Shown here: piece by piece, positions 42,186 through 50,254 of the stretch | Position numbering within the stretch: position 1 is the first letter of the stretch | Layout of the letters: the number at the start of each line of letters is the position of its first letter | Virus record (IMG/VR): IMGVR_UViG_3300035698_011202 | Span: 1 to 64,000 of that record | Reading direction: 5' to 3' (one strand) | DNA length: 64,000 bases | DNA from: a virus | Translations under genes and position numbers: made by a program | Notes under the pieces: generated by a model | The model's input: the letters and a program-made list of their open reading frames with translations, nothing else | Told to the model about the DNA's origin: nothing | Databases searched by the model: none

Positions 42186-42728
42186 CTTTGCGGGCTAGGG
42201 TAAATTAGTAGGTTAGTAGCCACTATCGCTTTATGCCGTCATATGTCGGGTCTTGAGAAGAATAAAGTGTACAGAATCAAAAATAGCAGACATTTTTCTT
42301 ATTAAAAACATTATGTATTAATTAGAAATATGAGTGTGATCTAAAAAAGAGCCATCAAAAAAAGAGCCTACAATTTAGTTCCTAAGCGTGACCGCACGAA
42401 AGTCCTCAGGCGACATCCGACAGCTAAGAGTCCAAACGCGCCAACGTCATTGCTGGGCGATTTGACTTTTGCTCCTGTATCGCTCGGTGTTGATATATAA
42501 TTTTATAGATATACCAATGCTTAGGTTGATGCTCGAACGTGTCACCTTGCTATGTTTGCTTTCGTATTTCGGGTATTGTGTCTGCTTAGTTTGCCCGTAG
42601 GGTATGAAGGTATTAAAAAGCTTGCAATATATTATTCTTTGATCGAATAATACTCACAGTAAATCGGGGATTAAGACCTGATTACTATTTTATAGATGGG
42701 GACTCCCCACTAACAATTGGAATTGACG
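42186..42728 (+). other. 543-bp gene-free region with repeats and inverted repeat
   Basis: No convincing gene. Visible elements: duplicated AAAAAAGAGCC (42343-42353 and 42357-42368), an AT-rich stretch (TTGATATATAATTTTATAG near 42490), and the inverted repeat TATTATTC-TTTGATC-GAATAATA at 42630-42652. The palindrome copy 5 and the standard leader come at the right end. It could hold an origin, a small RNA or a decayed gene; none can be shown by eye. Confidence 0.5.
42697..42709 (+). repeat. Dispersed palindrome, copy 5
   Basis: TGGGGACTCCCCA, the shortest arms (6 bp). It is followed by CTAACAATTGGAATTGACG before the ATG at 42729, the same sequence that follows copy 4. Confidence 0.85.
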
Positions 42729-43259
42729 ATGACAAACACGACATTTGTATGCTCTCAACGAGCGACGCAGAAAGAGATTTCTGAGATTCGCCTTCAAGTA
42801 TTCACATTGGGTAATCGCCTAAATAATTATCGCATAAATAATGCGGTGCGAGTTCGTGCTGCGTTGGGCGATTTGTTGCTTGCCTCCATACGCCGTGAGG
42901 CTGAGCTGACGGCGTTATTATCCTTCCTTAATACGACGTGTCGTATTCTCAATAAAAAGCCCATAACACCTCACTGTGAGGTTATTACAAGCGATTTAGA
43001 CGATGCGGTGGGTAACATCATTGGATTTAAGAACGATGGCAAGGGTTTCGCCATCATTCCTACATTTAGGGAGTTGGGCGCGGTGTTTGTTCCGACTCAA
43101 TATAAAGTGACGTTGTTGCGTAACACTGATTTCGAAAAGCTTTACATTGTAATGCTAAACGACGAGCTAAAGGCTGACTTTCTAGGCCGCCAGCAGCTTG
43201 TTCAAGAGCATAACGCCCTAGTATTGAGGCATACCCACCTTATGTGCCTCTTAGCTTAA
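42729..43259 (+). CDS. Unknown 176-residue protein
   Basis: Start at the ATG in the leader TTGGAATTGACGATG. It opens TNTTFVCSQRATQKEISEIR. It is helical at both ends with a beta-rich middle (GFAIIPTFRELGAVFVPTQY). No family recognised. Palindromes flank the gene on both sides. Confidence 0.65.
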   Translation: MTNTTFVCSQRATQKEISEIRLQVFTLGNRLNNYRINNAVRVRAALGDLLLASIRREAELTALLSFLNTTCRILNKKPITPHCEVITSDLDDAVGNIIGFKNDGKGFAIIPTFRELGAVFVPTQYKVTLLRNTDFEKLYIVMLNDELKADFLGRQQLVQEHNALVLRHTHLMCLLA

Positions 43260-43268
43260 CAGCGAGCG

Positions 43269-43287
43269 AGTGGGGAGTCCCCACTCA
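43269..43287 (+). repeat. Dispersed palindrome, copy 6 (reverse orientation)
   Basis: GAGTGGGGAGTCCCCACTC, arms of 9 bp with central G. It is the reverse orientation of copies 1-5, just after a stop codon. Confidence 0.9.
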
Positions 43288-43321
43288 AAACTTAAATTAA
43301 CTTGAAAATTGGAAATTGACG

Positions 43322-43431
43322 ATGAAAAATACTTCGGTATCAAATCTAACCTGTCCTCAGGTGTTCAACTAATGGCGGTCGCTACGTTCGACACTCAGCG
43401 AGAATTAGCTTCTTGGGTGAATAGTTTATGA
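43322..43431 (+). pseudogene. Frameshifted small gene
   Basis: The leader GGAAATTGACG precedes ATG at 43322, but the frame stops after 16 codons. One extra A in the run ATGAAAAATAC would give a 36-residue protein starting MKKYFGIKSNLSSGVQ and ending in TFDTQRELASWVNSL. Its TGA overlaps the ATG of the next gene (ATGA), as with real coupled genes. A TTG start in the second frame (about 40 residues, near 43312) could also express it. Either a real one-base deletion or a homopolymer sequencing error. Confidence 0.6.
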
Positions 43432-43796
43432 CTGTTCTGATAGGTGAAATGCTGACCCGTGAGCAGTGTTGGCTTGAATATCATGCAAACCGTGATTTTG
43501 AGGCAAGTTACGATGCTTTTGAAATGGGTTATCACTCTGTGCTGGGTCAAAACACCTGTTCGTGGGCTATTCACATTGATGAAATGTCACGCGGTCTTTG
43601 TGATATTTCACGGGAAGAAGCCTTCGACTTAATGGAGGCGCATGAGTGTGAAATCCAGCGAGAATATGACCGTTATGCCCCGCCTGAAGAAACTGAAGAA
43701 GAAGCTCAGGCTTACTTCGAGTTTCACCATCTAAAGCCTGTGACAGCTCCATACTGGCAAGTGTGTGTGGCTAAAATAGACGCGGCTTTAGCTTAG
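43428..43796 (+). CDS. Unknown acidic 122-residue protein
   Basis: It begins MTVLIGEMLTREQCWLEYHA and is rich in Glu, Asp and aromatic residues (REYDRYAPPEETEEEAQAYF). The start overlaps the frameshifted gene upstream by ATGA. Such acidic small early proteins may mimic DNA or bind host proteins, but nothing specific is visible. Confidence 0.6.
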   Translation: MTVLIGEMLTREQCWLEYHANRDFEASYDAFEMGYHSVLGQNTCSWAIHIDEMSRGLCDISREEAFDLMEAHECEIQREYDRYAPPEETEEEAQAYFEFHHLKPVTAPYWQVCVAKIDAALA

Positions 43797-43800
43797 AATC

Positions 43801-43817
43801 GGTGGGGACTCCCCACC
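43801..43817 (+). repeat. Dispersed palindrome, copy 7
   Basis: GGTGGGGACTCCCCACC, four bases after the stop at 43796 and directly before the GTGTGACACC array. Confidence 0.9.
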
Positions 43818-43825
43818 AATAAAAC

Positions 43826-43920
43826 GGTGTGACACCTGTAAAATTGATGACCAATAAAACGGTGTGACACCTGTAAAATTGACGATGAGAAAACAGTGTG
43901 ACACCTAATAGTGTGACACC
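43826..43920 (+). repeat. Array of four GTGTGACACC palindromes
   Basis: GGTGTGACACC (5+1+5 palindrome) at 43826-43836 and 43861-43871, then GTGTGACACC at 43896-43905 and 43911-43920. The first two lie in a 35-bp direct repeat (CCAATAAAACGGTGTGACAC and on). ATTGATGA/ATTGACGATG leader copies alternate with them and open only micro-ORFs. Spacings of 35, 34 and 15 bp suggest a regulated operator array before the large operon at 43994. Confidence 0.75.
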
Positions 43921-43993
43921 TATCAAATTGACGATGTGAACAAACAGCAAGGTTTTTGCCTTGCACTCCAATTAAATTGACGAAGAGATAATT

Positions 43994-45697
43994 ATGACTG
44001 TTATTGCTATGAGTAAAATCGAAGTACAAGCCCACTTTGCAGATAAAATGGACAATTGCCATCCTTTGGTTGCCGATGCGATTAACAATTGCGTTGGCGG
44101 GTTGCAAATCCGATCCGTGTTCAAGCCTGAATTAAACAGAGAGGCGTTACAATCCAAAGTACAGGTAGCTTTGAGAAAGTTGGCTGCCCACCCTATAGGT
44201 GAGCGTAAAAAGGGTCGTATCTTGGGTGAGGGCAGCAGCATGGATTTTAGATTACACCTAAGTATTCATCAAGATACCCCTTATATGGTGAGTAATATCA
44301 ACGAGATTTGGGTCAACTATATGGTCACGGGTGACATGCCTGCTGAGCGGTCTGTGGGCAGTAAGTTAATGCACAAGGGTCGTGTGCCCATTTCTAAAGT
44401 AGTGTCTGATTTCAGTGATGGCTTGTGCGGTATATTTCGCAACCAAGACCAAACGGTCAAGGACTTTATTGCTGAGATTAACCAGTTGGTAAGTTCCAAT
44501 ATATTTGTGATGACTAAAAGTAAGCTCAAGCATCACTATCAAACGTTTGCAAAAACTAAAAATACGACCTCTTGCATGTCAAAGCCTGACGAACAATATG
44601 AGATGGGTGGTGGTCACCCTATCGATTGTTATGAACAAAGCCCAAATATGGCATTAGGTCTAATGATTAGGCCCGATGCGACTTTTTCTGAGGACCATTA
44701 TAGTTTTGCGGGTCGCATGTTTTTCTTGCATAACCTTGAGGGCAAGTTTGTCGGACGTTCCTCGTTTTACGGCAACGAATCTCAAAAAAGGTTCATCATT
44801 GACCAACTCAATGACAGTGGTATCGACAACACGCTTTACGGCGGTTTGCTGAACGTTATCACTAACCACGATAACGAGTTGATGGTGCCATATATCGATG
44901 TATGCCATCAGCCCCATCGTGACCCTCAATCAAATAGATTGCATTGGCTAGCTGACTTGACTGAATTGCAGGACAATAATTGTATGCACTTAATCGACCA
45001 GCAAATGTGGTTGGAAAAAGGTAAAAAGTACCTTTTTATTGGTGAGCCTGAGTATTGTGGTAATGAGCAGTATTTTCATGGAGAGGCCAGTGACCAAGGC
45101 CGCAAAGTATGCCGTTTAGTGGACGTAGACGACGCGCAGCGGTCATGGACTGATTTATCAAAGGGTGTGGTCCTGATATATGTACCAAGCCGTGACGAGT
45201 CGTATCCAGAGGACGAAGTGGTTTATTCCGACTATTCAGACAGCTATATACACGAGGACGATGTAGTTCACTTAGTAACAGGCGAGATAATGCACGAAGA
45301 TGACGAAGGTAACGAGTATGTCCAATGCGATGACAGCGGCGATAACATTCGCATAGATAGGGCAATTCGCTCTGATTACCACGACCGGTGGTATCGAAAG
45401 GATTTGCATGGCGATATTCTTAGTTATTGCTCAGAAGAAGATGACTATTACTTAGACCACGAAGAAGATAACTTTATGGAGTATCACGGCTACGTTCAGG
45501 TTGTTGATATTTACGGTGATAAGGAATGGTCTAAAAACGCGGTGTTTTCTGAGTTTAGAGGTGCCCATCTTGACGGCGATAGCGCCATTTCCACACCCAC
45601 CAATGATTATATCTATTCAGAAGATGTAATCGAGTGGTTAGAGGCCAATGATTCGTACGAGTACGAGTTTGGTGAATTTACAGAAAAAGCAGCATAG
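43994..45697 (+). CDS. Large unknown protein A of the paralogous pair
   Basis: A 567-residue protein. Residues about 110-310 share a pattern with the next gene: DFSDGLCGIF, Cys in TTSCMSK, an HP...SPN-MALGL segment, YSFAGRMFFL, RSSFYG and NHDNELMVPY. The C-terminal 190 residues are very acidic and built of Tyr/Asp/Glu-rich units (SDSYIHEDDVVHLVTGEIMH; DYYLDHEEDNF). No enzyme family is recognised. It starts an operon with its paralogue and a zinc peptidase, five-base gaps between genes, controlled by the repeat array upstream. Confidence 0.7.
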   Translation: MTVIAMSKIEVQAHFADKMDNCHPLVADAINNCVGGLQIRSVFKPELNREALQSKVQVALRKLAAHPIGERKKGRILGEGSSMDFRLHLSIHQDTPYMVSNINEIWVNYMVTGDMPAERSVGSKLMHKGRVPISKVVSDFSDGLCGIFRNQDQTVKDFIAEINQLVSSNIFVMTKSKLKHHYQTFAKTKNTTSCMSKPDEQYEMGGGHPIDCYEQSPNMALGLMIRPDATFSEDHYSFAGRMFFLHNLEGKFVGRSSFYGNESQKRFIIDQLNDSGIDNTLYGGLLNVITNHDNELMVPYIDVCHQPHRDPQSNRLHWLADLTELQDNNCMHLIDQQMWLEKGKKYLFIGEPEYCGNEQYFHGEASDQGRKVCRLVDVDDAQRSWTDLSKGVVLIYVPSRDESYPEDEVVYSDYSDSYIHEDDVVHLVTGEIMHEDDEGNEYVQCDDSGDNIRIDRAIRSDYHDRWYRKDLHGDILSYCSEEDDYYLDHEEDNFMEYHGYVQVVDIYGDKEWSKNAVFSEFRGAHLDGDSAISTPTNDYIYSEDVIEWLEANDSYEYEFGEFTEKAA

Positions 45698-45708
45698 GAA
45701 AATTGACG

Positions 45709-47211
45709 ATGAGTTATACAAGTAAGACCTTTAACCAATTACAGGCTTCAGTTTTGAAGTCTATGGATGATTTAAATCTAGCACCTATAGAAATACTTTC
45801 GTTGACGAAGAACGCAGCTATGAATGCTGCCCAGCGTTACGCAGAAAAGTATTTGGAGGTATCGCTACGTCAAGGCGATCCTTCTCAGATGAAGCGGCTC
45901 CGAGCGTTTATGGATTCAGCTGGAAACTGTTGTTATGACTTCAATATAGTGGGGAGTCCCCACTCAGAAGAGGATGGTGAGTATCGGTTCACTTATAGCG
46001 TTGATTTTGACCGTCAGGACGGCCTGTACCTGCAAAAACGCTCAAAGCGAGGTGTCAGCCTTGGTCGAGTACTTGGTGACTTTGACGACGGCCTGATGCT
46101 CAATCTTCAATTCGATGGCGATACGTATATTCGCAGCTATCACGAGGTAGAAGCATTAAAAACTGAGGGTATGCCCCAAAGCGAGTTGATCAAGTACTTT
46201 GTCAACAAATTCAAAGCACAATCAAAAAATGCTTTTGTGTATTTCACAGACGTTAACATCGACCAACATTACAAATCTTTGTCTCAAGTGCGTGACTTAG
46301 ATACCTGTTTGAGTCGTAAAAACTCACACTACCATCGCAAGGTCAATGGCACCTATTACCACCCATTGCGAACATTAAACAAGTCGCCAAATGTCCGATT
46401 GGCTTTACTATCCAACACTCATCACAGCGAGTGGGAGGACGGCCAGTACCCCTTTGTGGGTCGTTGTTTAGTCAAGATGGACGAGCTAGGTAAGGTCACG
46501 GGTCTATCTCGTTACTATGGTCACGAAAAGTTCAGTCGTGATTCGCTAAGTCAAGCGTTTAACACTAGAGAAGGAGTGCAAGGCGGGGTATTTAAGGCGG
46601 TATATGATGACGAAAACGAATTGATTTTGTTTTTTGCTGACCAACTAACCTCAGATTCTGAAGAGAAAAATGCGGTTTCGTGGATAGATAATCCTAGTCC
46701 TAGATGGTTCGATATTCATGTAGGCCGCGAGTTTTCGTCCCTCAAGAATCGCAAAGATTTACTGGTAATGGGTAATACCAATCGCAGTTTTGGGGTCACG
46801 CCCAGCTTCGATGGCAGGGAAGTGACTACTTGTAGCAATGCTAAGTATGTGCGTAACGACAGACCTAAGCCCGATAAGTATAGCGACTACGTTTATAGCC
46901 TTGAGTATGGCGTAATCAGGGCCAGTAACTACGATTTGACGTTCAATATTGCGCTAAACGACTTTGTAGTAGACGGCGACATACTACACCGCTCAAATAC
47001 GGGGGATGGCATTACGCATTATCACGTAGAGAAAAACTTGTACGTACAAACTATCTTTCACGATTGGGTGTTACGTGACGAAGTGATACTTTTCTTTGTC
47101 GCATATAGCAGTTGCTATGTCCCGATAGATAATGACCTTGGCATCATATACGGTCAAGAAATGGGCACACGAGAACTTGAAGAATTAATAGCTGACACGA
47201 TTGCAGCATAG
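45709..47211 (+). CDS. Large unknown protein B of the paralogous pair
   Basis: A 500-residue protein, starting at ATG of GGAAAATTGACGATG. It matches protein A in the central region: GDFDDGLMLNLQF, Cys in DTCLSRKN, YHPLRTLNKSPNVRLALL, YPFVGRCLV, SRYYGHEKF and DDENELILFF. Its N-terminus (residues 1-75) is helical; the end is a shorter beta-rich part. A palindrome inside the gene encodes VGSPH. Function unknown; conservation of Cys, His-Pro, Arg and Tyr-Gly in both paralogues hints at an active or binding site. Confidence 0.7.
   Translation: MSYTSKTFNQLQASVLKSMDDLNLAPIEILSLTKNAAMNAAQRYAEKYLEVSLRQGDPSQMKRLRAFMDSAGNCCYDFNIVGSPHSEEDGEYRFTYSVDFDRQDGLYLQKRSKRGVSLGRVLGDFDDGLMLNLQFDGDTYIRSYHEVEALKTEGMPQSELIKYFVNKFKAQSKNAFVYFTDVNIDQHYKSLSQVRDLDTCLSRKNSHYHRKVNGTYYHPLRTLNKSPNVRLALLSNTHHSEWEDGQYPFVGRCLVKMDELGKVTGLSRYYGHEKFSRDSLSQAFNTREGVQGGVFKAVYDDENELILFFADQLTSDSEEKNAVSWIDNPSPRWFDIHVGREFSSLKNRKDLLVMGNTNRSFGVTPSFDGREVTTCSNAKYVRNDRPKPDKYSDYVYSLEYGVIRASNYDLTFNIALNDFVVDGDILHRSNTGDGITHYHVEKNLYVQTIFHDWVLRDEVILFFVAYSSCYVPIDNDLGIIYGQEMGTRELEELIADTIAA
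45948..45964 (+). repeat. Dispersed palindrome, copy 8, inside a gene
   Basis: AGTGGGGAGTCCCCACT in the coding region of protein B, read in frame as VGSPH near residue 82. It is in reverse orientation. Confidence 0.9.
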
Positions 47212-47222
47212 GAAAATTGACG

Positions 47223-48602
47223 ATGACATTTAAAACAGAATTAAAATTGATTGCTAACGAATCCAAGGTATTTCACAACACGGACGCTTTTTTACCCAGT
47301 GTGATATTGCCACAGATATGCCGCCATATCCGAGGCCATAACAGTGTTGGCGAAAAGAATTTCCTTAAAAACTGGCTTGAGCCAGCGTTCAAGAAGCTTG
47401 GCCTTGAGTTCACCAACGATGCCTTTGGTAACTATTACGTGCAAATAAAAGGCCCGCAAATGGAGCGAGTGCTGCACGTAGGCCACTTAGATACGGTCAG
47501 TAGTGCCAGTAATCTCAAGAAATACCAGAAAGTAATTATCGACAAAGATAACTTTATGACGCTAGACCATGCTCACTATGCAAGTCTCAAAGGGGCTGAT
47601 GCTTCTATGGGTGTGCTTGGCGCTGATGACGGCTCGGCTATCGCTGTAATGTTGTATTTGATGGCTAACGGAGTATCGGGCTGTTTTTTACTAACCAAAG
47701 CAGAAGAAATTGGATGCCTTGGTGCAAACTACATCGTAAAAAATCACCCTGAGTTCTTAGAAAAGTTCGATATTGCGCTAGAAGTTGACCGAGCAGACAC
47801 CTTCGAGCTTATCGCTGAGCAAAGTACAGGTAAGTGCGCCAGCCGTGGATTTACAAAAACACTAGCGGATGCAATCGGCATGAAGCACGAGCATTCGGAT
47901 GGAGGAATTATTACTGACCTTGGGAATTTTAATAACCTAATCAAAGAGGGAATTAACATAGCCGCTGGCTATTTATTTCAGCATTCCAGTGATGAGATTC
48001 AAGACATGCTTTACATTGAGATATTAGCTAAGCAGATGGCTAAGCTAGATTATGGCTCGTTGGTTGTATCCCGAAAAGTCACTGATTTAGGTGACACAGG
48101 TTGGGGTAACTATGGGGGTTATGGTGGTGGTTACAGTCGCTCCAAAAGCAGCTCAGGATTACACAAAAACTCTGGGTACAGGTACGACGATTATGAAGAT
48201 TACGATTACGATGGTTTTTTCTCTTCTAAACAGAAAAGCAAGACTGAGGATGTTAAAGGTATTTGCCCTGCGTTGCTGCAAAAAGACCCTGCGTTAGAAA
48301 CAGGGTTGAGCATAGATGACTTGACTTATGACGAGAAAACCGACCTGTACCAGAACCTTTCAGATTCTGATTGGTATTTTATGCTCAACGCTGATGCGAG
48401 GCGCGAGCTGATGCGTTTCGAATATCCAATTATAACGGGTGTTACGTGTGACAAATTACCCTATGCCGAACTCGTTGACTTTATTGCGTCAGACCCAGAG
48501 GCATTTGCTAACTATTTCATAGACCAAAAGCTCGACCTAGCGGTAGTTGGCGCGGATGATTATTTGCAAGATATTAACGATATATACGAAGGAAAATTAT
48601 AA
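47223..48602 (+). CDS. Zinc aminopeptidase/carboxypeptidase-like protein (M20/M28/M42 type)
   Basis: A 459-residue protein. Metal ligands appear in the expected order: VGHLDTV (about residue 86), GADDGSA (133), AEEIGCLGA (160), EVDRAD (186) and FQHSSDE (252). This is the two-zinc exopeptidase or deacylase core. After it comes a Gly/Tyr/Asp-rich linker (GNYGGYGGGYSRSKSSSG) and a separate C-terminal domain (residues about 340-459). The substrate is unknown; it shares an operon with paralogues A and B. Confidence 0.8.
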   Translation: MTFKTELKLIANESKVFHNTDAFLPSVILPQICRHIRGHNSVGEKNFLKNWLEPAFKKLGLEFTNDAFGNYYVQIKGPQMERVLHVGHLDTVSSASNLKKYQKVIIDKDNFMTLDHAHYASLKGADASMGVLGADDGSAIAVMLYLMANGVSGCFLLTKAEEIGCLGANYIVKNHPEFLEKFDIALEVDRADTFELIAEQSTGKCASRGFTKTLADAIGMKHEHSDGGIITDLGNFNNLIKEGINIAAGYLFQHSSDEIQDMLYIEILAKQMAKLDYGSLVVSRKVTDLGDTGWGNYGGYGGGYSRSKSSSGLHKNSGYRYDDYEDYDYDGFFSSKQKSKTEDVKGICPALLQKDPALETGLSIDDLTYDEKTDLYQNLSDSDWYFMLNADARRELMRFEYPIITGVTCDKLPYAELVDFIASDPEAFANYFIDQKLDLAVVGADDYLQDINDIYEGKL

Positions 48603-48850
48603 TGAGTAAATGTTCTAAGAAAGAAGGATGTAATTTGTTTTTCAACGGCGTGTGTCAGGCGCTTTGTGGTCAGCCACAAGACATTTTTGTGGCTGAGTTT
48701 AATAGAGCCAAAAAAACGGTGGCAGCGCCAGTGACGGGTGCTGGATTGTCAAGTACCGCGAACTGGTACAAGCCCAAGCCAGCCGTGGTCTATAAGCCGC
48801 GCCATGTCACTGCCAGTATCCGTACAAGACGCGACTATTTACCTGTATAA
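48602..48850 (+). CDS. Small protein with Cys cluster
   Basis: An 82-residue protein coupled to the peptidase gene (TAATG). Four Cys near the N-terminus (SKCSKKEGCNLFFNGVCQAL, then C) could bind zinc. The C-terminus is basic and extended (YKPKPAVVYKPRHVTASIRT). It may act with the peptidase. No family recognised. Confidence 0.55.
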   Translation: MSKCSKKEGCNLFFNGVCQALCGQPQDIFVAEFNRAKKTVAAPVTGAGLSSTANWYKPKPAVVYKPRHVTASIRTRRDYLPV

Positions 48851-48859
48851 TTAACTAAC

Positions 48860-48880
48860 TGAGTGGGGAGTCCCCACTCA
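48860..48880 (+). repeat. Dispersed palindrome, copy 9 (reverse orientation)
   Basis: Arms of 10 bp around a central G (TGAGTGGGGA / TCCCCACTCA), following AATTAACTAAC. It is 18 bp before the ATG at 48898. Confidence 0.9.
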
Positions 48881-48897
48881 AAAACTAGGAATTGACG

Positions 48898-49149
48898 ATG
48901 AAACTAAATCACACCACTCCTGCTGTTGGTAGAAAATCCACGCGTGAAAATAAAGGTAGCACTCAGCTTTTTTTAGTGTTGTTTACTAATTTTAATGGGA
49001 TGAAAACCCAAGAAATTGTCAAAGCTTTTAGTTTTGACGAGCTACATTCTTGGATTGAGAAGTTCAAAGCGGATTATGGCCCCCGTATGACTCATAGTAT
49101 CCAACATATTAACAAAGCGCGTATAGCTGACAAAATAAATATTGCTTAA
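48898..49149 (+). CDS. Unknown 83-residue protein
   Basis: Start at ATG of AGGAATTGACGATG. The segment FSFDELHSWIEKFKADYG resembles the end of the frameshifted small gene at 43.3 kb (TFDTQRELASWVNSL). A shared small domain is possible but weakly supported. No family recognised. Confidence 0.6.
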   Translation: MKLNHTTPAVGRKSTRENKGSTQLFLVLFTNFNGMKTQEIVKAFSFDELHSWIEKFKADYGPRMTHSIQHINKARIADKINIA

Positions 49150-49180
49150 ATTAACACCACTCAAAAACTAGGAATTGACG

Positions 49181-49684
49181 ATGACATTAGCAGAACAAAT
49201 ATTAGATAGACTTTTCTCTTTAGACGAGCAGCAAAAGCAAATCCTCGAATTAATTAAGAACTTACCAGCGTCTAGGGACGCTGCATTTGAAGCTGAATTA
49301 CAAGCGATAGTCGAGCCTACGGTTTTACCGCTTATTGAGTTACCTGTGACGTTGCATGAAGCACCTGTGGCTCTTAAAAACTCCCGGCTACTTTTGAGCG
49401 ACATGACTAAAGGCACTAACGCCGCACTTGGCTTGCGATTGCTAAAAAAACACCCTGAAGTATTGGGTAGGATTATAAGGTTGCGTAGAGAAGGCTACTT
49501 GAACGATGACGTCTTTGAGTTTCTTAGCTCTGATTTTATAAATATTCACAAGGAATATCATATTGGAGCCATTATCACAGCGGCAACTCAGGTCAGGTTC
49601 ATGGTAGGACAGACCAAAAACCTAAAAGCCACGGCTGCTTATAGGCGCTTCATCAAAGATTGTGAAGCGGGTATTAAAGTATGA
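49181..49684 (+). CDS. Unknown 167-residue helical protein
   Basis: Start at ATG of AGGAATTGACGATG. The N-terminal heptad region (EQILDRLFSLDEQQKQILEL) suggests oligomerisation. The second half (KHPEVLGRIIRLRREGYLND) has a helix-turn-helix-like pattern. First gene of a chain coupled by ATGA overlaps to the HTH proteins that follow, so a DNA-related role is likely. Confidence 0.6.
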   Translation: MTLAEQILDRLFSLDEQQKQILELIKNLPASRDAAFEAELQAIVEPTVLPLIELPVTLHEAPVALKNSRLLLSDMTKGTNAALGLRLLKKHPEVLGRIIRLRREGYLNDDVFEFLSSDFINIHKEYHIGAIITAATQVRFMVGQTKNLKATAAYRRFIKDCEAGIKV

Positions 49685-49857
49685 GGCCCAAGTACGCGTT
49701 CACAGAAGAAGAGAAGGTGCATATCTTCAAGCTGCGTCGTGAAGGAACTTTTGCAGATGTGGTTGCCGCGTATCCTAAAAAAAGCCTAGTGAGTATTAAG
49801 CGGTTGATTATGCGAATGGGCTTGTCTTCCACCGATTCACCAAGGACATATTCATGA
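49681..49857 (+). CDS. 58-residue helix-turn-helix protein
   Basis: It begins MRPKYAFTEEEKVHIFKLRR with ATGA overlaps at both ends. The pattern 'EEEKVHIFKLRREG-TFADVVAAYPKKSLVSIKRLI' is that of a three-helix SANT/Myb- or homeodomain-like DNA-binding unit. Probably a small regulator. Confidence 0.6.
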   Translation: MRPKYAFTEEEKVHIFKLRREGTFADVVAAYPKKSLVSIKRLIMRMGLSSTDSPRTYS

Positions 49858-50114
49858 ATTATTTTACAGCTTGGTTTCGCCGTAAGAAGGGTACGGACAT
49901 GAATTTGCCTATAAATTTCCATCAAAAGTGGAAGGCGCGTATGCCTGATGTGGCTCAGATGATCCAGCAGGGTTTGTTGGTCAAGCACATTGCCAAACAT
50001 TACCAGTGTGCGCCTAGCACTGTTGTAGAGGCGGTAACTATGCACAGCATAGGTGTTAACCGGCTAAAGCAGAAGTTTAGAGCAGAGGGTACGTTATGCA
50101 AACAACTCTCGTAA
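49854..50114 (+). CDS. 86-residue helix-turn-helix protein
   Basis: A resolvase/Hin-like HTH is seen in VAQMIQQGLLVKHIAKHYQ followed by CAPSTVVEAV (helix-turn-helix). The Arg/Lys-rich ends favour nucleic-acid binding. Overlaps the previous gene by ATGA and the next by 19 nt. Probably a regulator paired with the preceding HTH protein. Confidence 0.62.
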   Translation: MNYFTAWFRRKKGTDMNLPINFHQKWKARMPDVAQMIQQGLLVKHIAKHYQCAPSTVVEAVTMHSIGVNRLKQKFRAEGTLCKQLS

Positions 50115-50254
50115 AGCATCAGTCCCAGAGATACTGGACAGAAAAAAATCGGTGTCTTGAGTGCGCGTATAGAACGCAGTTCTCAAGTCATCACTGCCAG
50201 ATTGTTATTAGCAAGCCTATGCAAAAATGCCCTTGGTTTAAGGAAAATTTATGA
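50096..50254 (+). CDS. 52-residue zinc-binding-like protein
   Basis: Begins MQTTLVKHQSQRYWTEKNRC. The Cys/His pattern C-x2-C ... HHC ... C (CLECAYRTQFSSHHCQ, KCPWF) looks like a small zinc ribbon. It overlaps both neighbours, and its stop shares ATGA with the start at 50251. Confidence 0.55.
   Translation: MQTTLVKHQSQRYWTEKNRCLECAYRTQFSSHHCQIVISKPMQKCPWFKENL

Noticed and set aside
43826-43920. CRISPR array
   Set aside because: Repeat units are short palindromes with near-identical 'spacers'; this is an operator or iteron pattern.
43793-44107. Minus-strand ORF across the repeat array
   Set aside because: Arises from antisense reading of repeats; the plus-strand genes on both sides are well supported.
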